Assembly: GCF_030272615.1 (NCBI RefSeq)
Contig: NC_081406.1
Location: 214,678,997-214,742,996, forward strand
Origin: Cryptomeria japonica
Lineage: Eukaryota > Streptophyta > Pinopsida > Cupressales > Cupressaceae
Direction of reading: 5' to 3'
DNA: 64,000 bases
Below are positions 1 through 8,117 of the stretch, one piece after another. The position numbers were made by a program, and so were the translations under genes. The notes below the pieces were generated by a model, which was not told where the DNA came from, made no database searches, and saw only the letters and a list, made by a program, of their open reading frames with translations. Position 1 is the stretch's first letter, and the number at the start of each line of letters is the position of its first letter.

Positions 1-33
1 AAATGCTTAGTGAAGTGAAATGGAGCCAAAACC

Positions 34-44
34 TTATTTTATAA
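34..44 (-). promoter_or_regulatory. TATA-like box in gag-ORF2 spacer, alpha copy 1
   Basis: On the minus strand TTTATAAAATAAGG lies between the gag stop and the ORF2 start (which is outside the window). It aligns with the TATA-like box at 26702 and is followed by the same 'GGCTCC' context. Its use as a promoter is inferred from conservation. Confidence 0.45.
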
Positions 45-199
45 AGTCTTTTCTGCTACCTACCACATTAATTGCTTGCCGGTAATGTATTAGCTTAACT
101 TTATTTGTCGGTAATGAATGATTTTCAACTTCTTTTCTCTAACCGAGGGAATAATAGCACATGTGTCATTAGATTGCCAAACCCTCAAGATAATTTTCT

Positions 200-1333
200 T
201 CAATTAGATGAAGAACATCCTGCCGGTGGAGCATTGCTCTATCCTATCGGTGAAGCATTTGTTGGTTCTACCGGTGGAGGAGTATCCCCAATATTTAGAT
301 CAACTTTTCTAATCCATTGCTTTGAAAACTCTTGCTTAACCTCTTCAACCTTTTCTTTACCTTTCAAACTAGTACTTTTGTTGTCTACTGGTGTACCTTT
401 ACTTCTACAAAATTTGGCAATATGACCAATCTTGTTACATGCATAACAAGTTACATTATTTTTCTGAATAGATTTCCCATTACCTATGTCGGTTTGTGTT
501 CCGCATTGATTTGGTAAATGACCAAATCTTCCACAAACATAAAATCTTACATTCACTCTGCAATTTTCAGAGTTATGACCAATTTTGTTGCATTTGGAGC
601 ATTGACCGGTGGGAGGATTGATATTCTGATAATTCCTAGATCTACATTCATTTTCCCTATGACCATATTTATTCCAGTTAAAGCATTTTCCATTGAATTT
701 GTAAGTATTAGAAGGTCTTACCGGTTTGTTGTAATCTTGCGTATTTGTAGTACCAGAGCTTTCTCCAACTTCAAATCCAATTCCAGAAGTGTCACCTTTG
801 GGTTTTTTATTCTTCAATAAGGTACCAAGTTCTTCTGAGCTTTTCTTGAATTTTTCTTTGTGTTGATTTGCAGTTTCCAATTCCCTTTCCAAGATTTTTT
901 TTTGTCTCATTAGTTCATTCGAGTCATTCTGAGTATGCATCAGATCTGTTTTCAACATGTCATTTTCATAGCTAAGTCTTGTGTTCTCATTTGCTGCATC
1001 ACTTAGTCTTCTAGTCAATTCTTCTTCATTCTTCTTTCTATCCTTAATCTCTTTGCAAAATCTCATAGTCATATCCTACATTTTATTTTTTGTTGTCACG
1101 ATCTCTTGTTTCAATTTGGTTATCATATCATTAAGTGATTCCTTTTCATCTTTCTCATTTTGCAATTTTTCACAAAGTTCTCTTCTCTTATTTCTTGTAA
1201 CAGTAAGATTTTCTTGAAGTGCCTGAATAATGTCCTGAGCTACTTTTAAATCATCTTCTAATTTGATATTTTTCAACTTCTCTACATCATAGTTAGTAAG
1301 ATCTCCTTCAAGTTGCTTCATCAGATTTTCCAT
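200..1333 (-). pseudogene. gag: Alpha gag: coiled coil plus four zinc knuckles (interrupted)
   Basis: Structural Gag-like protein of about 377 codons. The start at 1333 matches the ATG used in the complete copy (MENLMKQLEG). The N-terminal two thirds are charged with heptad spacing and should form a coiled coil. Four tandem CCHC-type knuckles follow; two have lost a cysteine ([14 protein letters not shown] and FYVCGRFGHLPNQC) and two are intact ([28 protein letters not shown]). A TAG near 1076 replaces a GAG codon of the complete copy, and a second stop at 239 precedes the family's usual TGA at 200. Everything stays in one frame. Binding of element RNA is inferred from the knuckles. Confidence 0.85.
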
Positions 1334-1389
1334 CTTTACCGGTGTCAAGATCTTCCTCAAGCTGATGCGCTTCTAAAAATAGAGGACTA

Positions 1390-1402
1390 GGCTCTGATAC
1401 CA
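1390..1402 (-). other. Primer-binding site, alpha copy 1
   Basis: On the minus strand TGGTATCAGAGCC follows the LTR end after two bases. This is the usual Ty1/copia site complementary to the 3' end of initiator-Met tRNA. Confidence 0.9.
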
Positions 1403-1404
1403 AT

Positions 1405-2320
1405 TGTTAGCGTTCCCATAGATACTAAGAGGGGGGGGGGTGAATCAATATCTGACCGGTAATGAGATCTTCTTGAAATAGAACATGCAGAACATAAAGT
1501 AACAATATACCGGTATGCAAGAATTAATGTAAATAACAGAATCAAAAAAATCCACATGAAAAGAACACCATAACACAAGATGTTTAACTAGGAAACCCAG
1601 TCTGGGAAAAACCTCAGTAGGATTTGTGACCCAGAATATTCACTTACTGGCCAATAAGAGAATATTACTTACAATAGGGGCCTGCACATGTTGGAAGACC
1701 AATTGCCTAATGCACACTGCTCAATAAGAAGTCACATTGACTTACAATGAGGATTATGCAAATCCAATGATCTGTACTGCTTTACAATCACATCTTCAAT
1801 GCCTGATTTAGTACGAGTTCTTGCTATGTTCTTTACATATACCCTTGACCTACAATTTGCATATTAGGTCTGCCTTATAATTTTCTTTATGCTTCCTATC
1901 CATATCCCACAAATGACTACAATGATCTCTTTTATATACAAGAGTCCCTTTTACAATTTTCCAAGTCGGCTTACAATAATAAACAAAATATTACATATCA
2001 AAAATCCTGTCGGCCTTTGTGCTGGTATACATCTTTTCTTTTGTGCCGGTGTAGATTGATCTTGCTGATGCTGGTACACTGTCTTGTTTGAATAATGCTT
2101 TGCCGATATAATGTCTTGTTGGTGCCATAGGATTGCAAGGTTGCCTGTGTAATACTTTTGTCGGTATAATGTCTTGCCAGTGCCATAGGATTGCAAGGTT
2201 GCCTGTGTAATGCTTTTGCTAGTATAATGTCTTGCCGGTGCCATAGGATTGCAAGGTTGCCATCAATGACAAAACCTTCAATCACATACAATGTCTCATT
2301 GGAGTGTCCATATGCCAACA
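1405..2320 (-). repeat. 5' LTR of alpha copy 1 (916 bp)
   Basis: On the minus strand the LTR starts TGTTGGCATATGG and ends ...CTAACA directly before the primer-binding site. Its end carries the C-rich 'CACCCCCCCTCTTAG' block seen in the other LTRs here. U3 (plus 2101-2262) contains about 2.8 tandem copies of a 58-bp unit; the complete alpha element has only two shorter units there. A TATA-like TATATAAAAG lies near plus 1935 (minus strand). The tandem expansion makes this LTR about 70-90 bp longer than those at 24515 and 30244. Confidence 0.9.
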
Positions 2321-3374
2321 AACCCATCTTAGTAACCCAAATTGTTCTTGGGATAACTGCTTCCATCTAAATTTCATCCTTCTTAATCACAAAGCATATG
2401 TCATCCTTATATTTATCTATAATTGTTTGTGATAATCTTACTCTAGTGTTCATCTGGGCTTTCAATGCTAGAAAATATTCATTGATATTATTTTCTCTAT
2501 TTTCACCCATATTGTTTAATAAGTCAGATAACTATTTGCCTACCAGTATGTCAAATCCAAGGTTCTTATTACCTATATCGGGCACCTATTTGATTATGTG
2601 TAGCATTAAGCATACAAGTAAGTTGCCAAATCTAAATGTTCCTTTCTTATCCTTCTTGATCTTCCTTGAATCGTCAATGAATCCATCTTTTAACCATTCA
2701 CATACATCAATTTTCACATTATCTTTAACCATATCATGAGCACTTTTTATGCATAAGCTGGAAACTGAATTAAGTCTGTTTGCATGTGTTGTTTTGTAGC
2801 CTAGAATCATGCTAATGAATCTCACATTTATGTCAGTTACATCATTAACCCTTAAAGACCTTTTGTCGGATGTTACACCTGTTAGGTTTATTACTAGGTC
2901 ATTTGAGACCTTCTTTGTTTTGTCTGGTCTATTATTGGTGGAAGGTAACCCTGTTACAGCTTTCACAGCTTCCTTGGTAATTTTTTGAATCTAATCTAGC
3001 CAGAAAAATTCTCCATGTACCCTACTCAATACTATCCTTATCACTTCCTTGGGGAATTCCAAAATGCAGAGAATTTCTATGAATCCTAGGATTTCAATAA
3101 TTTTGTGTTCAGGTTTCACATTACTGGAATCATCACATATGACGATCTTATACATGTTCTTGACTTCCTCATCACCTAATTCTTCTATGTGGCAATGGAT
3201 ATACATTCTAGGGTCTTCTGCAAAAACAACTCCTTTGGGAATTTGGGAAAATGCACCAACATTATTATCCTTTTTAGCTATCTCGAGAACAAACTAAAAT
3301 ATGGGCCTAGGGCATTTGATTACCTCGACTACAGTAGGGTTTTCTATGAATTCAGGTATAGAAGAGGATGCCAT
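2321..3374 (-). pseudogene. Alpha ORF2 N-terminal part, truncated
   Basis: The frame starts at the conserved MASSS..PEF methionine (3374) in the context TTATAATCATGGC. It reads through the alpha core: RIVLSRVHGEFFWLD, an ITKEAVKAVTGLPST segment, RSLRVNDVTDINVRF, NRLNSVSSLCIKSA and FRFGNLLVCLMLH. It ends at TIWVTKMG, where the younger alpha element inserted. Codon 27 is TAG (plus 3294-3296), the same position as a TAG in the complete alpha element; further stops follow the FFWLD motif and the LMLH motif. The function is not recognised. The domain is shared with the frames at 26852, 39874 (minus), 8118 and 44244. Confidence 0.8.
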
Positions 3375-3516
3375 GATTATAAATACCTTTTTCTGCCTTT
3401 GGAAAGATTGATTGCTGAAATGCTTTGCCTCTTTGCTCAAAATGCCTTAGCTTTAGAAATTTTGTGCTCTTTGAATGTTTGAATGCTCGGTGAAGTGAAA
3501 GGGAGCCAAAATTGCT

Positions 3517-3527
3517 AATTTATAATG
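3517..3527 (-). promoter_or_regulatory. TATA-like box in gag-ORF2 spacer, older alpha copy
   Basis: On the minus strand CATTATAAATT lies about 145 bp before the ORF2 start at 3374. The preceding GCATTAAATGTGGTAG matches the spacer module of the other alpha and gamma copies. Promoter activity is inferred only. Confidence 0.45.
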
Positions 3528-3678
3528 TCGATTTGCCAACTACCACATTTAATGCTTGTCGGTTAAGTAATCACTTAACTTTATCTGCCGATATAGAAGT
3601 AATTTCAACTTCTTACCATCAACCGAGGGAATAATAGCATATTTCTCATTTGATTGCCAAACCCTCAAGGAATTTTCT

Positions 3679-4305
3679 TCAATTAGAAGAAGAGTCTCCT
3701 ACCAGTGGAGTGCTACTCTGTTATGTTGGTGGAGTGTTGTTTGGTTCTACCGGTGGAGGAGTATTCCCAACACCATTTAATTCTGATTTTCTAATCCATT
3801 GTTTTGAGAATTCCTGCTTATCTTTTTCAACCTTTTCTTTTCCTTTCAAACTAGGACCTTTGTTGTCTACCGGTGAGGACTTGTTTCTACAAAATTTAGC
3901 AATATGCCCAATTTTGTTACATGCATAACAAGTCACATTATTTCTCTGAATAGCCTTTTCATAACCTATGTCAGTTTGTGTTCTGCATTGATTAGATAAG
4001 TACCCAAATCTTCCACAAACATAACATCTTACATTCATTATGCAATTCTCAGAATTATGACCAACTTTGTTGCATTTTGAACATTGACCGGTGGGTGCAT
4101 TGGTATTCTGATAATTTCTAGCTCTACATTGATTTTCTCTATGACCATACTTGTTATAGTTAAAGCATTTTCCATTAAATTTATAAGCAGTAGGTTGTCT
4201 AACCGGTTTGCCATGATCCTGTGTGTTTGCAGTACTGGAGCTTTCACCAACTTCAAAGCCAATTCCACAAGTGTCACCTTTAGGTTTTTGATTCTTCAAC
4301 AAGTC
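3679..4305 (-). pseudogene. gag: Alpha gag zinc-knuckle half, truncated
   Basis: This is the C-terminal part of an alpha gag. Four tandem knuckles are visible: [14 protein letters not shown] (second Cys lost), [28 protein letters not shown] (His to Tyr) and [15 protein letters not shown] basic tail follows, ending near the family TGA at 3679 with an earlier stop at 3721. The coiled-coil half is missing: at [10 protein letters not shown] the sequence runs directly into TA repeats. The open frame continuing into the repeats (YIYIYI...) is an artefact. Confidence 0.85.
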
Positions 4306-4452
4306 ACATATGTATAGATATATGTGTATATATACATATATACATGTATATATATACATATGTATATATACATGTATATATATATATATATATACATATG
4401 TGTATATATATATATACACATATGTATATATATATACATATGTATATATATG

Positions 4453-4483
<31 letters not shown>

Positions 4484-4539
4484 GTATATATGTATATATA
4501 TGTTGACATCAATGACAACACAATGCCAACATATATATA
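4306..4539. repeat. TA-rich microsatellite (TATATG/TATACA repeats)
   Basis: About 230 bp of imperfect TATATG and TATACA repeats. Element C inserted here, since its target duplication is ATATA and similar repeats resume at 31557. Long Tyr/Ile frames on both strands come from the repeat and are not genes. Confidence 0.9.
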
Positions 4540-4569
4540 TGTTGGCATTGTGTTGTCATTGATGTCAAC
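4502..4569. repeat. 68-bp perfect palindrome at the C element terminus
   Basis: Two 34-bp arms are perfectly inverted about 4535/4536. The right arm is the first 30 bases of the element C LTR (TGTTGGCATTGTG...). The left arm is the same sequence inverted and lying in the microsatellite. The other end of the element (31556) has no such arm. Confidence 0.9.
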
Positions 4570-5608
4570 CGGTATGGGATGCCCACTGGTAGAAGAGATG
4601 TATGTGCAACAAAGTGCTGAAGAAGTATAGGATGCAATATCTTGGATATCACCTTATGCTGCAGAACACCGGTTAAGGTAAGAAACAAGTTAGTGCATAA
4701 CTTCTGTGATGAGACAAAAAGGTGGTTGAGTGGTTAGTTGTGATGAAGAGGCAGAATGTTATCTGAATCACATCAACACTGGAAGAGAAGGATGAACTAT
4801 TATGCTTTAAGGATGTAGAAGACAAGGTGTTACTTCATAAAGTAAGTGGAGCTTGCCTCCTATTATGCATCGATTGGATCATAGTTTGGAGAGATAAGAG
4901 TGAAGAGGTAAAGGCAAGCACTTGAAGGATCACACCGAATCTACTGGTGAATTGAAGAAATACCCTAAGTGCATGAGATCAAGGTTATGCACCAGACCAG
5001 AAGAGAAGGCATGATTGAGATGACACTACAGAGGAAGTGTGTAGTGTTTGTCATCTTGACAAACTTGTTGTGATATGGTCAAAGCTAATCAGGGAAAAGG
5101 CAAGGCTGAGTAGACCCAAATAGAGGAATCTGAACTAACTAAAAGAAGATGGATCCTTGAGAAGAATGATGACATGGTGTCATCAAGACTGGTAACTGGT
5201 ATGTAAGTCTACTAGTTATATAAGCAAGCTGCAGTTGTAGAAGACCTCCCCGTTGTGGGAATGAGCATACTTAGGACTTACCAGTCTAGAGATCGGTTTG
5301 AGAGTTCCATCGACAATTTAAGATGAGAGAAGATATGATAAGGTAACTGGTAAAATGGTTGAGACCAAAAGGGTTAGTAAACTGGCAGAAGCAAGGAACC
5401 GGTAGGGTGGTTGGTCAATGATTCTACTTGGACTTACTTGAAGTACCAAGCTGGGAGATAGTTGATATGTATGCCACATGGGGTCAACATGACAAAATCA
5501 TGTTTGGATAAAGATAGATTGTACATCAATAGGGTTGTTGCAGGGTTGGTCAGCTTTGAGAACCACTGATTCACCCCCTCCCCCTCTCAGTGGGCATTGT
5601 GTCTAACA
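4540..5608 (+). repeat. 5' LTR of element C (internally deleted)
   Basis: It starts TGTTGGCATTGTG and ends GTGTCTAACA before the primer site. It aligns with the 3' LTR from 22819 up to 'GTCAGCTTT' (about 5565), then jumps to 'GAGAACCACTGATTC'. Relative to the 3' LTR about 1.1 kb is missing. A TATA-like 'GTTATATAAGC' is near 5216. Confidence 0.85.
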
Positions 5609-5610
5609 AT

Positions 5611-5623
5611 TGGTATCAGAGCC
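5611..5623 (+). other. Primer-binding site, element C
   Basis: TGGTATCAGAGCC follows the 5' LTR end after two bases; it is an exact copia-type initiator-Met tRNA complement. Confidence 0.9.
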
Positions 5624-5681
5624 TAGGTTCCTAGTTAGAAGAGTGTTCTCCAGCTTGGGTAGATTCTAGCTTAAGGACACA

Positions 5682-6353
5682 ATGGCTTGTTTAGTATCTA
5701 TCTCTGCTCTAGTATTTGATGGTTCAAATTTTTCTATTTGGAGTTGCAGAATGGATGTTTTCCTATCCTCTTTAGGGTTTGATGTATGGATGTCAATAGT
5801 TGATGGTCCCCCTGGAAAGGTCTATCTTCCTACTGGATTTGTAGAAGAAAGAAGAAACCAATGCAATGAAGAAGCCATGAAGGCTATTTTTAGTGGACTC
5901 ACTAGTGATATCGCTTCATAGGTGGACAGGTGTAAAACAACAAAGAGCTTATGGGAAAGATTGAAGAAGCTCTATGGAAATGAACCCTCAACTGTAGAAC
6001 CTGCACTTGAAGGAAATATGAGAAATACATCTTATATTTATTGAGATGAAGATAGGTCTACTAGCAGCTGTCGTAGTGATGGGGAAGGATCCCACCTCTT
6101 CATGTCTCAAGAATCTGAAGAAGGAAAAAGGCACACATCTAAATGTGCGAGGACAAAGGGTCCCCACTAGCAAGATGCACTTGCCAACGATGAGGAAGGG
6201 GAAGAAGAGGTTGAATTTGAAGTTGACCTTGAAGGAGAGCTTGTAAATACACTTGAAGAACCCAATAGAGTTAAAAGAGAATACAAGCTATTCAATAATG
6301 TTGCTATTGTGGAGCAAAATCGGTTAGTCAAATGCCTTACAGAATGGAAGAAA
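5682..6353 (+). pseudogene. gag: Element C gag, N-terminal part
   Basis: Copia-type Gag beginning MACLVSISALVFDGSNFSIW and containing the LWERLKKLYG segment typical of plant copia gag. The frame runs to the gamma insertion with three stops (TAG 5919, TGA about 6042, TAG about 6168). An acidic stretch (DEEGEEEVEFEVD) precedes the break. Removing the gamma element and one AGAAA copy restores a continuous frame into 12821 (TEWKK then CISKLKNQ), so this and the next gag segment were one gene. Confidence 0.8.
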
Positions 6354-6872
6354 TGTAGGCATTTTTTATGATTGATGTTGTGATTGTCATTGATGGACAC
6401 ACACTTGATTTGAGATCACTCTTTGTATGTATGAGTTAAAGCTCAATTGGTATTTGTTCCAACTGATATGATGTATTATAGTCTTTAGACTACTGGTATT
6501 TTGCAGAAAGTGTTTACCGATCTCAAGCAGTTTGAAGACCCCAAGCGGTTTGAGATCTCAAGCGGTACGAAGGAACAAAGTGGCTCAACTCATATTTCCC
6601 AGTCTTCATTTTGTCAAACCAGCAACCGGTATTTTTCTTAAACCGGTATTTTGTATGAACTGGTAATACTCTATGATGAGTTACCAACCAACATTTTATG
6701 ATGAGTTACCATCCACTGATTGTTTGGTGGTGCCGACACTTTGGCGATGCTTTTTGTGTCATGTTACCAAATATGTCTAGATGCATTGAACCTAGGAAAT
6801 TGTATTGTAATCCTATTGGACCGACATGAAATCAGATTCCTTTATAAGGACATCATGTCTAGGGTTTTAGGT
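6354..6872 (+). repeat. 5' LTR of gamma copy 1, 3' part deleted
   Basis: It begins TGTAGGCATTTTTTATG (family terminus TGTTGGCATTTTT) and aligns with the LTR at 41302 up to 'GTCTAGGGTTTTAGG'. It then continues directly into gag, so roughly half of the LTR and the primer site are gone. A TATA-like CCTTTATAAGG lies near 6838. Confidence 0.85.
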
Positions 6873-6876
6873 TATT

Positions 6877-7674
6877 GCTAAGTTCAACAAGAGTACTATT
6901 AAGCTAGAGCAAAAGCTTGAATCGGCCAAACCTGTCAAGAATACTGAAGGACTTGGTTACTCCGGTCATGAGGAAGGTGAGACCTCTGGAACAAAAGATG
7001 GAGCATCAAAGAAATAACCGACATCAAAGGATAAAGGTAAGAAAAAGTTCAAACATGTTTGCTTTAACTGTCTTAAAGAAGGACATACTCCTAATGTGTG
7101 TAGGAGCAAAGCCTACAATATTTTTCCTTACTTTATAAACAATGTACCTAGATCCAATAAGTTCAATGGTAATTGTTATGCATGCAACAAGTTTGGGCAT
7201 AGAGCATATGAATGCAGGTCTCTTATGAACAACACTGGAAGATATCCTCAGAGGACTCAAGGAGTTGGTCCAGAACCTTTTGTGAACTGGAATCCCAATC
7301 GGTTTAATACCTTTAATCATCAATCGGGAAGTGGTGGCTATCAAGTGACAACCAGATGGAGAGAAAACTGTTTGTTCTATCACTGTCATGGTCACACTAC
7401 TACAACATGCAGGAGGAAGAATGGTAATATGAATAATGGACCATGGAGAGAACCTGAAATGGTCTACTATCATTGCAACAAACTGGGTCACATTGCCAGA
7501 TTCTGCAGAACAAGAAAGAACATATCGGATGACATACCAGTCACTCCGGAAGGAAAGATTGATATTGAAACTGTTCAAGTGGATATGAACAAAACCTGGA
7601 AAAAGAAACTAGCTGTGTTGCATGAAGAACTGGTTTCTGAACCTAGTGTGGAAATCATGGAACCGACAAACTAA
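6877..7674 (+). pseudogene. gag: Gamma gag, zinc-knuckle half
   Basis: One frame from the deletion junction to TAA at 7674, with one stop (TAA 7015). Knuckles in order: CFNCLKEGHTPNVC, CYACNKFGHRAYEC, a degenerate FYHCHGHTTTTC and YHCNKLGHIARFC (first Cys to Tyr). The spacers are rich in Asn/Gly/Arg. The multi-knuckle layout is like that of alpha gag though the sequence is diverged. The N-terminal coiled coil (present in copy 2) is lost. A nucleic-acid binding Gag role is inferred. Confidence 0.85.
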
Positions 7675-7851
7675 GCATTAGAATAGCTTAGGGGGAGCAA
7701 ACAGTGAAATATCTTGAACCCCTAGTTGACACTGGTAAAAGACCTTAACCAGTATGTGATACCTATCAGTTGAGAGAAGACCGGAAATGGTAAAAGGTAA
7801 ATTAGGGTTTACGCCCTAATAGTGGAGCATTTATTATGGTAGGTGGAGAAC

Positions 7852-7862
7852 CTATTTAAAAG
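7852..7862 (+). promoter_or_regulatory. TATA-like box in gag-ORF2 spacer, gamma copy 1
   Basis: CTATTTAAAAG lies 178 bp after the gag stop and about 255 bp before the ORF2 ATG (8118). It is preceded by GCATTTATTATGGTAGGT, which also occurs in gamma copy 2 and in related form in the alpha copies. Promoter use is inferred. Confidence 0.45.
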
Positions 7863-8117
7863 GAATTTTCAAATCATTTCTCAGTTATCATTTTTCGAGT
7901 GAAGAAGTTTTTCAAGTGCAGAGTGAAGGAAAGCAATTTACACTACGATTCAAAGAGTTTATCAAAATCCTAAAGAAGAATCTGAAGCAAACATCTGTTG
8001 GAGGAGTGTAGAATGAAAAGCGGTATTTTAGTAACCGAAGGAGTTTGTGGTGAAGTTCAAATTGCGAAGCCCTAAATTTTGATCTATGAAGGTAATTTTC
8101 ATAATTCTCTATTTATC

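Larger units (their letters stand above)
1..2320 (-). mobile_element. Alpha-family gag+ORF2 LTR element, 5' part
   Basis: Read on the minus strand this fragment has a 5' LTR, a primer-binding site, a gag frame and the start of the gag-ORF2 spacer; it then runs off the left edge. It matches the complete alpha element at 24515-31090 in order and sequence. It is inserted in ORF2 of an older relative: the host frame stops abruptly at 2321 and the LTR terminus TGTTGGCATA begins. The probable target duplication on the plus strand is AACCC at 2321-2325, but the partner copy lies outside the window. The gag frame carries stops, so the copy is inactive. Confidence 0.9.
2321..4305 (-). mobile_element. 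Older alpha-type element fragment (gag C-terminus, spacer, ORF2 N-terminus)
   Basis: On the minus strand this holds the knuckle half of gag (4305-3679), the spacer and about 350 codons of ORF2 (3374-2321). It is cut on the left by the insertion of the 1-2320 element and on the right at about 4305 by a TA-rich microsatellite that replaces the LTR, primer site and gag coiled coil. No continuation is seen beyond the microsatellite, so the missing part was deleted rather than displaced. Confidence 0.85.

Noticed and set aside
4502-4569. Hairpin as a transcription terminator or miniature inverted-repeat element
   Set aside because: Its right arm is exactly an LTR terminus and no flanking duplication is seen, so it is better explained by inversion of the LTR end.
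4310-4630. Overlapping Tyr/Ile-rich open frames on both strands
   Set aside because: They are produced by the TATATG microsatellite; the frames have no other content.
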